From assembly GCA_037127655.1 (NCBI GenBank), contig JBAXXY010000001.1, positions 1-64,000 on the forward strand: DNA of 64,000 bases, read 5' to 3'. The notes beneath the pieces are model-generated. The model saw nothing but the letters and a program-made list of their open reading frames with translations, made no database searches and was not told the origin of the DNA. The DNA comes from GWF2-38-69 sp037127655. Its GTDB lineage: Bacteria > Verrucomicrobiota > Lentisphaeria > Victivallales > GWF2-38-69. Below, one piece after another: positions 27,064 through 36,796 of this stretch (its first letter is position 1; each line of letters starts with the position of its first letter). Position numbers and translations under genes: made by a program.

Positions 27064-28446
27064 ATGTCAGCGTTTACTGCAGTTTTAAGGCATACTATAA
27101 CTACTCTTTTAAAGAGCCCTTCTTACCTGATTGCAGGATTTCTGAATCTTGCTATCGCTATTTTTATGCCAATTGTAATGATTAGCGGCGGCGATGTGGT
27201 AATGCAGTTTCAGCTAGCTATTGGCTACACGCTAGGGATTATTTCTATGCTAATCTTTATGTGCTGCATCTGGAGCAGTTGCTCTTTGATTGCCAGAGAT
27301 ATTGATTCATATAAACTGCACATGATTATTTCTAAACCTGTACATAGGGGGAGTTTCTGGGTTGGGAGATTTTTGGGAGTTGCCATTGCCTACATTTTTA
27401 TTCTTATTATCAGCTTAATCTTCTTATATGGTTCTTTGAGGTTAATGCCTGAAATTAAAGGCTTGAATAAATTTGAAATATCTGATTTGAATCAGAACAT
27501 ATATATATCAAAAAAGACCTATCTAAGCTTACAGGAAAATCTAAGCCAAGAAATAGACAAAGAAGTTGAAAGTAAACTGCAGATAGCAAAAAAAGAAAAT
27601 CAGACCCTTTCTAAAGATGAAGTCTCTGATTTGAGGAAAAGAACTTACTATTCGGTGCTCTCAATGCGAGGCGAAGTTAAGGGTGGTTCATCAAAGGAAT
27701 TTAACTTCGAACTTCTGAAATCTTCCTACCAGAATGGAACTTATTTAACCTTTACCCCATATGTCGGAGCAATAGATGTTCTTGAAAAACAGAAAAGAGA
27801 TTCTATTTCTGGGGACTTCTTCTTAAAAGTCAACGATGGGGATTTTGTTAAAATCAACGACCTTCCTCAAAGACTAGTATCAAACGAAAAATATAGTGTT
27901 AAACTTCCTGAAATAATTTTAACCTTAGATGTAAATAAACTCATTCTTAAGTTCACTAATTCAGATAGAGGGAACAGTGTTTTTTTCAGACTTAATGAGA
28001 ATCCTCAGATTCTGGTAAGTTATTGTTCATTTTTCGAAAACTATCTGCGAGTTGCGTCTGTAATGATTATTGGGGTAATCCTTATGTCAGCTATAGGGTG
28101 TGCATTAGGCGGATTTTTGTCATTTCCAATAGCAATATTTGTGATTCTCTTCTATCTGATTTTCGGGAGCTTGAGCAGCTATATTCTCTCTGATTCTGAA
28201 TTATACAAAAATACAAAAGCCCTTGATATGAAAATTGGATATAGCTTAAGTAAAACCTTAGTAAAAGTTGTGTCTCCCATACAAAGTTTTCAGCCTACTG
28301 ATGAAATATCATCAGGAAACCTTCTTGAGAGTTCGGCTATTTTCGAAATAGTTAAAAAATACTTTGCCATACAAATAGTAGTTTTCGTATTGGGAGGAAT
28401 ATATCTTTTCTCCAGAAGAGAATTCGGGATGGTAATAAAGAAGTAA
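27064..28446 (+). CDS. ABC-2 type transporter permease
   Basis: 460 residues. Hydrophobic segments lie near 18-38, 47-72 and 96-123 and again in the C-terminal part (about 328-445). Between them is a large soluble region (about 135-320) with polar repeats; I expect an extracytoplasmic domain. It pairs with the ATPase 19 nt upstream. Its stop codon overlaps the start of the following gene by 1 nt (TAATG), so the three are translationally coupled. Confidence 0.82.
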   Translation: MSAFTAVLRHTITTLLKSPSYLIAGFLNLAIAIFMPIVMISGGDVVMQFQLAIGYTLGIISMLIFMCCIWSSCSLIARDIDSYKLHMIISKPVHRGSFWVGRFLGVAIAYIFILIISLIFLYGSLRLMPEIKGLNKFEISDLNQNIYISKKTYLSLQENLSQEIDKEVESKLQIAKKENQTLSKDEVSDLRKRTYYSVLSMRGEVKGGSSKEFNFELLKSSYQNGTYLTFTPYVGAIDVLEKQKRDSISGDFFLKVNDGDFVKINDLPQRLVSNEKYSVKLPEIILTLDVNKLILKFTNSDRGNSVFFRLNENPQILVSYCSFFENYLRVASVMIIGVILMSAIGCALGGFLSFPIAIFVILFYLIFGSLSSYILSDSELYKNTKALDMKIGYSLSKTLVKVVSPIQSFQPTDEISSGNLLESSAIFEIVKKYFAIQIVVFVLGGIYLFSRREFGMVIKK

Positions 28447-29774
28447 TGAAAAAGAAATATATAGCGCCAGTATTGCTAATTATAATCTGCATAGCTTTGA
28501 TAGTATTTGTAGAGAAGAAAATTAACCAAATCAGGCTGCATGAAAAAATAGCAGTTTACACATCTACAGAAAATCTTCCTCCTGGAATAGCTTTCGTCAA
28601 TGTAGGATTGGGTGCCTTTAAAGGGATTTTCTCTGACATCCTATGGCTTAAGGCTATATCTCTACAAGAACAAGGCAAGTATTTCGAAATGGGCAAGATT
28701 GCTTACTGGATAACTAAACTTAATCCGCAGTTTACAGGGGCAACCACATTTCTAGCCTGGAATATGGCATACAATATTTCCATCATGTACGCCGACCCAA
28801 AAGACAAATGGCAATGGGTTGAAAATGCCATAGTCGTACTAGAAGATGCCATACGATATAACCCGAACGCCCCTGATCTCTATAAAGAACTTGCCTGGAT
28901 ATATTTAAATAAGATAGGCGATGTTTTCGATTCAGGCAATTTGTATTATAAGACGCAAATAGCTTTTGAGATGCAGAAAATTATCGGCAAAGATCCTTCA
29001 GTCGATTTCTGGGAATCATTGGTTTCTGCCAGAAGCAGCAGCGATGAATTCTTCCCAAAAAAAGAGCAACTCAAAAATGAATTCATGCTTGAGCCTAAAT
29101 ACATTATTGAGATAAATAAAAAGTTTGGGATTTTAGACTGGAGAGTTTCTCAGAGCCTGGCCATTTACTGGGCTTATCGGGCAACTCTAATAGATACTAA
29201 ATCAAAAATTTACTTCAAGACTCTCATGATGTCGCTTACGGCTTATGCCTATAATGGCAAAATTTTGTTTCTCGATGAAACTCATTATTCAGATTTTACA
29301 TCCATGCCGGACTTTATTATGATAGACAGAATGAATTCTTACTTTAAGAAGCAAATTGAGTCTGGAGATAGAGATTCTTATGGCAATTTATATTTTACTT
29401 TCCTTAATAAGGCACTTGATAAGAGCTGTCTTTTCGGCAAACTGGATTTAGCTAAGAAATTATTGGCTGACATGAAAAATTATTTTACTAATGTCAGCTA
29501 TGACAACTTTGATGAATATTTTAAAAACTATATTCAAAACTACTTGTCCGAGAAGAACGAAAATGATTTTATCGAATCCCTAAAGGAATATTTAAAAATC
29601 GCAGTAGTGCTTGATATGGAAACCAAAGAAAAGAGTTCGTCAGATGCTATAATTAGCATGTGGAAAGTTCTCTTTGAAAGTTATCAAAAACTTAATCCTG
29701 CAAGTAAGTTCCCCCCATTTGAAAGATATTTCGATGAAGAAAAGTCAGAATTCATAAAAATAGAAAAATATTAA
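28446..29774 (+). CDS. Membrane-anchored TPR-like protein of the ABC operon
   Basis: 442 residues. One N-terminal membrane helix (about 5-24, IAPVLLIIICIALIVFVEK) is followed by a helical, tetratricopeptide-like region with SLQEQGKYFEMGK, YWITKLNPQF and AIRYNPNAPDLYKELAW. It has no enzyme motif that I recognise. It is coupled to the ABC permease by a TAATG overlap, so it is probably a periplasmic or outer-leaflet partner of that exporter. Function is unknown. Confidence 0.6.
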   Translation: MKKKYIAPVLLIIICIALIVFVEKKINQIRLHEKIAVYTSTENLPPGIAFVNVGLGAFKGIFSDILWLKAISLQEQGKYFEMGKIAYWITKLNPQFTGATTFLAWNMAYNISIMYADPKDKWQWVENAIVVLEDAIRYNPNAPDLYKELAWIYLNKIGDVFDSGNLYYKTQIAFEMQKIIGKDPSVDFWESLVSARSSSDEFFPKKEQLKNEFMLEPKYIIEINKKFGILDWRVSQSLAIYWAYRATLIDTKSKIYFKTLMMSLTAYAYNGKILFLDETHYSDFTSMPDFIMIDRMNSYFKKQIESGDRDSYGNLYFTFLNKALDKSCLFGKLDLAKKLLADMKNYFTNVSYDNFDEYFKNYIQNYLSEKNENDFIESLKEYLKIAVVLDMETKEKSSSDAIISMWKVLFESYQKLNPASKFPPFERYFDEEKSEFIKIEKY

Positions 29775-29819
29775 GCTACAATCAAGAATATTAGCAAGAT
29801 AAATATACTAGAGCCGAAA

Positions 29820-30383
29820 ATGGAAAAGCTTATTTTCAACAAAGAAGCCGCGCTAAAGAATGTAATGAATTCGGAAGAAATGCTCACCGAACTTATAGGT
29901 ATGTTTCTTACTCATAATATCGATGAGGAGAACATGCAGATTCTATGTGGCGCAGTACGCAATTATGACATAGCTACCATTTTTAGAAAAACCCATAACC
30001 TAAAAAGCACATGTATATACGCTGGAGCAGATAAACTTTGGGAGGCCATAGTAGAGCTTCTCGAGTTCAGCAGGGAAACAATAACTAATATTTTAAAAGA
30101 TGCTTACCAGAAATTAGATACTCCATGGAATAACGAGATTTCGCAACGCGAAGTAGATAACGCAACAAATATGATAGAGCTCAAAAAGACAATTGAACCC
30201 GTTTCTACAGTAATAGAAAAAAATGATCAGACTTTATACGAAAAATATGTTTATCTCATAGCAAGCGAGATCTTAAATTTAATAAACAATGGCAAGCTTG
30301 AGTCAATTAAACCTATGACCGATAAAATATTACTTGAGGCGCACGCTTATACATCTGAAGTTAAAGGTTTGGGTTTAAAATAA
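29820..30383 (+). CDS. Histidine phosphotransfer (HPt) domain protein
   Basis: 187 residues. The N-terminal four-helix bundle carries the HPt signature KTHNLKSTCIYAGADKLWE with phosphorylatable H59. A long helical tail of about 100 residues follows and is not recognised. HPt proteins relay phosphate between hybrid kinases and regulators. No hybrid kinase is nearby, so it must serve a partner elsewhere. It stands between the ABC operon and an Opp-type ATPase gene. Confidence 0.65.
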   Translation: MEKLIFNKEAALKNVMNSEEMLTELIGMFLTHNIDEENMQILCGAVRNYDIATIFRKTHNLKSTCIYAGADKLWEAIVELLEFSRETITNILKDAYQKLDTPWNNEISQREVDNATNMIELKKTIEPVSTVIEKNDQTLYEKYVYLIASEILNLINNGKLESIKPMTDKILLEAHAYTSEVKGLGLK

Positions 30384-30394
30384 AATCTTCAGCT

Positions 30395-31228
30395 ATGATA
30401 AATGCAGATACATCACCAATACTCCGCGCTGAAAATATTAAGACTTACTTTCCTGTTTACTCAGGATTTCTAGTTAAAAAGTTATCTTCTTACACCAAAG
30501 CTGTAGATGATGTATCACTATCTATTAGAGCTGGTGAAACACTTGGCTTAGTCGGTGAGTCGGGTTGCGGAAAATCAACTCTTGCCAGAACTCTCCTGAG
30601 GCTTGCTCCAATAACTTCAGGTTCAATTTTCTATAATGGAATAGAAATCAGCAAACTCTCAGAAAAAAAACTTAGACCGCTCAGAAAAGATTTTCAGGTG
30701 GTCTTCCAGGATCCCTATGCTTCTTTGAATCCAAGAATGACTGTTAGGGCAATTTTATCTGAACCTTTGCTGGAACACAAAATTGTACCAAAAGATAAAA
30801 TTGCTGAAGAACTGATAAACCTAATGGGAATGGTAGGTTTATCTAAAAAAATGTTCAACAAATTTCCACATGAATTTTCAGGCGGGCAAAGACAGAGAAT
30901 AGCAATTGCGCGAGCTTTAGCTCTGCGACCTAAGATTTTGGTAGCTGATGAACCTGTTTCAGCGCTTGATGTATCAATTCAGGCTCAGATACTTAATCTT
31001 ATTTCAAACATTCAGAAACAGATGAATTTGTCCTTGATATTCATATCACATAATATGTCTGTGATTAGGCATATTTGCTCGAAAGTAGCAGTCATGTATT
31101 CAGGAAAAATTGTAGAGATGGGGCTCACCAAAGACATTTTTGAAAATCCCAACCATCCCTACACTAAAACACTGCTCAAATCAATTCCCGTTCCTGACCC
31201 TCTATATAAACATAATTTGAATTTTTAA
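30395..31228 (+). CDS. Oligopeptide/dipeptide ABC transporter ATPase (OppF/DppF type)
   Basis: 277 residues. Walker A is GESGCGKST, the Q-loop VVFQDPYASLNPRMT, the signature EFSGGQRQR and Walker B KILVADEPVSALDVS. The C-terminal peptide-transporter tail has NPNHPYTKTLL. It begins 11 nt after the HPt gene. The usual partners (permeases, OppD and binding protein) are not in the window, so this is an isolated ATPase or the last gene of a set rearranged elsewhere. Confidence 0.9.
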   Translation: MINADTSPILRAENIKTYFPVYSGFLVKKLSSYTKAVDDVSLSIRAGETLGLVGESGCGKSTLARTLLRLAPITSGSIFYNGIEISKLSEKKLRPLRKDFQVVFQDPYASLNPRMTVRAILSEPLLEHKIVPKDKIAEELINLMGMVGLSKKMFNKFPHEFSGGQRQRIAIARALALRPKILVADEPVSALDVSIQAQILNLISNIQKQMNLSLIFISHNMSVIRHICSKVAVMYSGKIVEMGLTKDIFENPNHPYTKTLLKSIPVPDPLYKHNLNF

Positions 31229-31314
31229 AAAGCTTTTAGCTGTTCGCTGTTTTGTTTAAAGCCGTTTGCTGAAGTAGATTATATTAGAACCAAAAGTTAT
31301 GGGATTTACTCACT

Positions 31315-32742
31315 ATGGATTTAGAAAAAGCTATCGTAGATTATTGTAGCAACACATCAGAATTTACACTCAAAGAAATAGAGAACTCACTAGCAAATTC
31401 ATCTAAACATAATCAATACACCGTTTCGGATTATTTAGAATTTTGCTCTCTTGCTTTTCGTTCTCTCGCAAACACCAAAAACGACAAATATTTATCCAGA
31501 CACTGCTTCTTTAAAGGAATAAAGTTCAGAATTGTTCTCAGTGACTTAGAGATAAAAAATTCTATCCTGATTCCGGGACACAGATTTGTTCCATTCTATT
31601 ACTCAGACTTGTTTCCCTCCGAGTTCACTATTCTTGACGCTAAAACTCAAGCCCCCATTCTAAAAAAGAAGATAACCCAACCTGTAGAGAGTTTGTTCGA
31701 ATATTATTATATGTTCGGGGCAGACACAATTTCTGACCAACTTACAGCAGAGGATAAGACTAATCTTAAAGTTGTGGGCAAAGATCCGAAAGGAATGGTT
31801 AAAATTAATGTCTTTGACTTAAAAGCCATACAAAGTTCACATAAGTTGAAAGCTTTCAATTCGCTGCTCCTTGAAGTAGTTGACTGGACAAATGGGATTT
31901 TCACGGCGGAGCTGCATAATGCCGAATCTCCTGCAGAAAAAGAAGAATCCCATATCTTCGCAGAGGAAATTGAGAGCGCTCTTTATAAAGTATTTGAAAA
32001 GTTTGGCCCATATCCTGAAGTATCCGAACAGCTTGGCTGGGCTTACTTCCTTGCTGATATAAAAAAGCTAAAAGACCCGATCATTTCTCTTGAGGAAGCT
32101 TTTGTAATAGCAGAAAATATTGAGCTCAAATATTTCGAAAACAACACAGTACTATGGTTTAAGTCTGATGACGGCGCTTCATGGCAAAAACACCATTCGC
32201 ATAAAAACAAAGATTTGTTCTCGCTATCTTCGGGCAATATATCTTCCATAGACGCAATATTTGACGACTTAAGAATCCCATTTACGACAAGAGAAATAGC
32301 GTTGTTTCTCAGCGCATACCGATCAAAACATAATAATTGTTCTGAATTTATTGCTGATGTATTAACCGATAAAATAAAGTTCAAAGACAAAGCCCAGGAT
32401 GTTATTTTTCACAACCTTCTGGATGAACTTTTTGAAAATTCTAAAAATGATGGATTTACTCTTCCGAAAAGTAAACACTCTGACATTATACATAATGGTA
32501 TAAACAGACTCAAAAAAATATCTAAGAGTTATTCTCATAAACCTTTATCGGCAAATCATTCCCAAGAAGAATCCTTTTCAATCTACAAAGATATTAAAGA
32601 AAATATCGGAGCGCTTTCTTCTGTTTTATCCTTTTACTGCAATAATCCTCACAGCCTGCAGGAAATTGAAAGACTTTCAGATTTTGAAAAATACATTGAC
32701 GACTTATTTAAGAGCATAGAAATACGACTTGCCGGAGAATGA
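31315..32742 (+). CDS. Unknown protein leading the purine operon
   Basis: 475 residues with no motif I recognise and no signal peptide or membrane helix. The composition is soluble and mixed alpha/beta. The middle has FEYYYMFGADTISDQL and GWAYFLADIKKLKDP, and the C-terminal third is strongly charged (KSKHSDIIHNGINRLKK). A GGGAT ribosome site is present. It ends 3 nt before purM, so it is in the purine operon and probably co-translated. A role in purine metabolism or a DNA-linked function is possible but unsupported. Confidence 0.5.
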   Translation: MDLEKAIVDYCSNTSEFTLKEIENSLANSSKHNQYTVSDYLEFCSLAFRSLANTKNDKYLSRHCFFKGIKFRIVLSDLEIKNSILIPGHRFVPFYYSDLFPSEFTILDAKTQAPILKKKITQPVESLFEYYYMFGADTISDQLTAEDKTNLKVVGKDPKGMVKINVFDLKAIQSSHKLKAFNSLLLEVVDWTNGIFTAELHNAESPAEKEESHIFAEEIESALYKVFEKFGPYPEVSEQLGWAYFLADIKKLKDPIISLEEAFVIAENIELKYFENNTVLWFKSDDGASWQKHHSHKNKDLFSLSSGNISSIDAIFDDLRIPFTTREIALFLSAYRSKHNNCSEFIADVLTDKIKFKDKAQDVIFHNLLDELFENSKNDGFTLPKSKHSDIIHNGINRLKKISKSYSHKPLSANHSQEESFSIYKDIKENIGALSSVLSFYCNNPHSLQEIERLSDFEKYIDDLFKSIEIRLAGE

Positions 32743-32745
32743 AAA

Positions 32746-33810
32746 ATGGTTGATATAAAACTAGGTAAAAATTGCTCAAAAATTGCCTACGAATGGGCAA
32801 AAAAATCCTACTCCAATCTGACCGACAAGGGAGCACCTGAATTTTCCGGCGATGGAATGTTCTCTAACATTTTGAATTACGGCTCCATAAAAATTGGAAT
32901 AACCTCAGATGGAATAGGCACGAAAGCAGAAATAGCCGAAAGACTGGGAAGATATGATACGCTTGGTTATGACTTGACCGCAATGGTTACTGATGATCTT
33001 GTCTGCAATGGATTAATACCGGCAAACATCACAAATATTTTGGATGTGGACATCCTTGATGCAAAAATAGTTGATTCCCTAATGAGCGGACTCTATGATG
33101 CTTCAAAGGAAGCAAAAATAGCTGTTACAGGCGGAGAAATTGCCGAACTTGGTTTTAGAATAAATGGTTACGGCAATCCTATGCATTTTAACTGGTGCGC
33201 TACATGTATAGGGTATCTTCCCGAAGGAATGGAACCAATCACAGGAAGCAAGGCAGAAGTAGGAGATGCAATCATCTCTCTTTATCATAAAGGACTAAGA
33301 AGCAACGGATATTCACTTGCCAGAAGCGTTTTAGAGAAAACATTTGGCAAAGATTGGCACAATGAACAGTATGATCTTTCTAACTCATGGGGCGATATGC
33401 TTCTACATCCCTCTAGAATATATTGTTCAGCAATAACTCATCTACTGAACAAAAGATTCGATATTAGAGGTATAGCTCACATAACAGGTGGAAGTTTCAG
33501 GGATAAACTTGGCAGAGTCCTCAAAACTAGCGGATACGGGGCAAGTTTAAATAATTTGTTTGACGCTGATGATTTTATGCTTAGGCTTCAGGAACTTGGC
33601 AATATAGATGACCACACGGCTTATGCTCAATGGAATATGTCCAATGGCATGATGCTGATAACAAAGAATATTTTTGCAGAAGACATCATTAAAGATCTTG
33701 CAAACTTAGGTTTCCCATCCAAAATTTCTGGAAGAATCATCAAAGAAAATATTATTGAAATAGACTCCAAAGGCTTTTTTAGGGAAAATTTAAAGTATCA
33801 ATTGGACTAA
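32746..33810 (+). CDS. purM: Phosphoribosylformylglycinamidine cyclo-ligase
   Basis: AIR synthetase: it converts FGAM to AIR with ATP. 354 residues, normal length. The nucleotide and substrate motif TSDGIGTKAE is visible. Other signatures are GGEIAELGF, LRSNGYSLARSV and GIAHITGG. It is the second gene of a closely packed purine operon, 3 nt after the unknown gene and 7 nt before purL. Confidence 0.95.
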   Translation: MVDIKLGKNCSKIAYEWAKKSYSNLTDKGAPEFSGDGMFSNILNYGSIKIGITSDGIGTKAEIAERLGRYDTLGYDLTAMVTDDLVCNGLIPANITNILDVDILDAKIVDSLMSGLYDASKEAKIAVTGGEIAELGFRINGYGNPMHFNWCATCIGYLPEGMEPITGSKAEVGDAIISLYHKGLRSNGYSLARSVLEKTFGKDWHNEQYDLSNSWGDMLLHPSRIYCSAITHLLNKRFDIRGIAHITGGSFRDKLGRVLKTSGYGASLNNLFDADDFMLRLQELGNIDDHTAYAQWNMSNGMMLITKNIFAEDIIKDLANLGFPSKISGRIIKENIIEIDSKGFFRENLKYQLD

Positions 33811-33817
33811 GAAACTA

Positions 33818-36796
33818 ATGAATGTTTTTATCGTTCCTAAAATACAAGAGAATATAACAATTTCGCATCTGAAAGACACTATTAGAGGTGAACTAAATCA
33901 GAACTCTGGTGATATCAAAATCATCAAAGTTTACTCTGTATTATCAGACTCATTGAGTAAAGAAGAAATTTTCGATTATTCTACGAAAGGGCTTGTTGAT
34001 GGAATAGTTGAAAATATATACTTTGAGAACCTCAGTAATTTTCTATCTTATAAAAGTTATGTCTTAGTTTCAAAACTTCCAGGAGTGACCGATGACGAAG
34101 GAGTATCTGCCGAAAAGGTCTTTACAGACATATCATTTGACGGAGAAAAGAGTTGTTTTATAAGAGTATTCTCTCACGAGCTCTATATTTTTGAGAACAT
34201 AATTGACGCTGAATACTTGAAGAGATTTGGAGAAGCTTATCTTGGCAATCCACTGATCAATCACTTCGAATGCGGACTCTTTGATGGCAAAGTTTATTAT
34301 GTCCCTGAAGTTATCATAAAGTCAGATTCAAAAATCGAAGAGATAAATCTCGAAGTTAGCGATTCTGAATTAATCAATATCTCAAAGCAAAGACTCCTAT
34401 CTCTTGATCTTGATGAGATGAAAACAATCAAGGATTACTATCTAAATCAAGACACTTCAAAAATCAGAAATCATTTATGCCTCTCAAAACAGCCGACTGA
34501 TATCGAACTTGAAATAATAGCCCAGACATGGTCAGAGCATTGCAAACACAAGGAATTTGGCGGAATAATCGAATTTCATAATAAAGACACTGGCGAGAAG
34601 ATAGTCATAGATTCTCTCTTCAAAACTTATATCAGAGGCTCTACCGAGATAATTAGAGGCAGATTGGAAAAAGCCGGGAATAACTGGCTTATTAAAATAT
34701 TTTCAGACAATGCCGGCATCGTCCAAATAGATGACAAAAGGTCATTTGTCTGGAAAGTAGAAACTCACAATTCACCATCTGCTCTCGATCCTTACGGCGG
34801 GGCGATAACAGGGATACTTGGGGTCAATAGGGATGCCATGGGAACAGGAATTGGCGGGGCAAAAATGCTCTTTAATACAAATGTACTTTGTTTTGCTGAA
34901 CCATCATATAGCAAAAAACTCTTAAAGGGTCAGCTTCATCCAAGTCGTATAATTTCGGGTGTGATAAAAGGCATTGAAGACGGAGGCAATAAATCAGGAA
35001 TTCCAACCGTAAATGGAGCAATAGTCTTTGACGACAGGTTCGCAGGCAAACCGCTCGTTTACTGCGGGACAGGCGGAATCCTTCAGAGATATTATAACGG
35101 CATTGACACTAGCGAAAAGAAAATAGATGCCGGAGATAGAATTGTAATGGCAGGTGGCAGAGTCGGCAAAGATGGAATCCATGGGGCAACTTTTTCGTCA
35201 TGCGAGATAGATGAATTCTCACCGCAATCGGCAGTTCAGATAGGCAGCCCTATCACCCAGAAAATGCTCTGTGATTTTCTCGAGATAGCATGCGTAAGAG
35301 GGCTTGTGAAATGCTCAACAGATAATGGGGCCGGAGGACTCTCATCTTCCATCGGGGAACTAGCGACAATCACAAATGGAGCCTATGTAGAGCTAAAAGA
35401 TGTTCCTCTAAAATATTCGGGGCTGAAACCATGGGAAATCTTTGTTTCTGAGTCTCAGGAAAGAATGACTATAGTCGTCGAAAAATCTAAAATGAAAGCT
35501 TTTATGGATCTGGCTCTCGAAATGGAAGTAGAATCTGTTGATATTGGACACTTCACCTCTTCCGGGTATCTTCATGTCTGCTATGACTCAAATACCGTGG
35601 CCTATCTGTGTCTGGAATTTCTTCACAATGCCGTTCCGAGAAAATATCTCTTCGCTGAATGGGAGAATCCTAAGAAAGCATTTATTTCAGAAGTGATGTC
35701 TCCGATTCATGATTACAATGAGATTCTTCTTAAAATGATGGCTAAACCTAACATAGCATCTAAAGAATCTGTTATCAGGCGGTTTGACCATGAAGTTAAA
35801 GGAAAGTCCATCATTAAACCATTAATGGGAAAGAAAGGTATTGCTCCGCAGGATGCCGCAGTAATGAGATTCGATCAGGAATCTTTTGCAGGTCTAGCAG
35901 TATCCAATGGCATCTGCCCGAAGTATGGAGATATTGATCCTTACGAAATGTCATCAGGAGCCTTTGATGAGGGAATCAGACAGATAATAGCTGTGGGCGG
36001 AAAACTTCCTGACATCGATGATAAAACCAATAGGTTCTGGTCTGTAAATGATAACTTCTGCGTCCCAAATTGCGTCTATGATCCAAATTCAAACCCTGAT
36101 GGAAAACTGAAACTCGGAAAGCTAGTCAGAATGTGCCAGGCACTCTATGATATGTCAATCTTCTTCAATATCCCTATGACATCTGGCAAAGACAGCATGA
36201 AGAATGATTTTGTGTCAGAAGGAGTTAAAATTTCCGCTCCCCCGACAATTCTCTATTCTATGACAGCCAAGATAGATGATATCAGAAACACCATCACATC
36301 TGAATTCAAGAAAGCAGGAGATATAATCTACATCTTTGGGGAGACTTATGATGAACTTGGAGCATCTGAATATTTTGAATTGTCTAAACGATATGGAAGC
36401 AATGTTCCGAAAGTCAGAAAAGAATACGCCAAAGATCTCTATCTTAAAGTAATGAAAGTATCAGAACTGTTAGCATCATGTCATGACATATCCGACGGAG
36501 GATTGGCTTGCGCGTTGTCTGAATGCGCATTCGGCGGAAGTTTGGGCGCCGATATAAATACAACTTCATCTCTTTCCGACGAAGTTTTCCTTTTCGCTGA
36601 AAGCCATTCAAGATTCGTGGTGTCTGTAAGCCCTGAAAAATCTGCTCTGCTAGAAAAAGAAATGGGCTGTATGGCAACTAAGTTAGGAGTGGTTACAGAT
36701 ACTTATAAGCTCAAAATATCTATTGACAGCAGAAATTTAGTTAACCTTGATGTCGAAAAACTAGAAAACTCCTGGAGACATGGATTTGAAATCTAA
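33818..36796 (+). CDS. purL: FGAM synthase, PurS-PurL fusion subunit
   Basis: 992 residues. The N terminus (about 1-80, FIVPKIQENITISHLKDTIR) is PurS-like. The long PurL body has two AIR-synthase-like N/C pairs. Motifs include WSEHCKHKEF, THNSPSALDPYGGA, GSPITQKML, DNGAGGLSSSIGE and TSGKDSMKND. The size matches the PurSL architecture: the large single-chain enzyme without its glutaminase tail. That tail is the separate purQ, which overlaps it by 17 nt. The complex converts FGAR, ATP and glutamine to FGAM. Confidence 0.93.
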   Translation: MNVFIVPKIQENITISHLKDTIRGELNQNSGDIKIIKVYSVLSDSLSKEEIFDYSTKGLVDGIVENIYFENLSNFLSYKSYVLVSKLPGVTDDEGVSAEKVFTDISFDGEKSCFIRVFSHELYIFENIIDAEYLKRFGEAYLGNPLINHFECGLFDGKVYYVPEVIIKSDSKIEEINLEVSDSELINISKQRLLSLDLDEMKTIKDYYLNQDTSKIRNHLCLSKQPTDIELEIIAQTWSEHCKHKEFGGIIEFHNKDTGEKIVIDSLFKTYIRGSTEIIRGRLEKAGNNWLIKIFSDNAGIVQIDDKRSFVWKVETHNSPSALDPYGGAITGILGVNRDAMGTGIGGAKMLFNTNVLCFAEPSYSKKLLKGQLHPSRIISGVIKGIEDGGNKSGIPTVNGAIVFDDRFAGKPLVYCGTGGILQRYYNGIDTSEKKIDAGDRIVMAGGRVGKDGIHGATFSSCEIDEFSPQSAVQIGSPITQKMLCDFLEIACVRGLVKCSTDNGAGGLSSSIGELATITNGAYVELKDVPLKYSGLKPWEIFVSESQERMTIVVEKSKMKAFMDLALEMEVESVDIGHFTSSGYLHVCYDSNTVAYLCLEFLHNAVPRKYLFAEWENPKKAFISEVMSPIHDYNEILLKMMAKPNIASKESVIRRFDHEVKGKSIIKPLMGKKGIAPQDAAVMRFDQESFAGLAVSNGICPKYGDIDPYEMSSGAFDEGIRQIIAVGGKLPDIDDKTNRFWSVNDNFCVPNCVYDPNSNPDGKLKLGKLVRMCQALYDMSIFFNIPMTSGKDSMKNDFVSEGVKISAPPTILYSMTAKIDDIRNTITSEFKKAGDIIYIFGETYDELGASEYFELSKRYGSNVPKVRKEYAKDLYLKVMKVSELLASCHDISDGGLACALSECAFGGSLGADINTTSSLSDEVFLFAESHSRFVVSVSPEKSALLEKEMGCMATKLGVVTDTYKLKISIDSRNLVNLDVEKLENSWRHGFEI

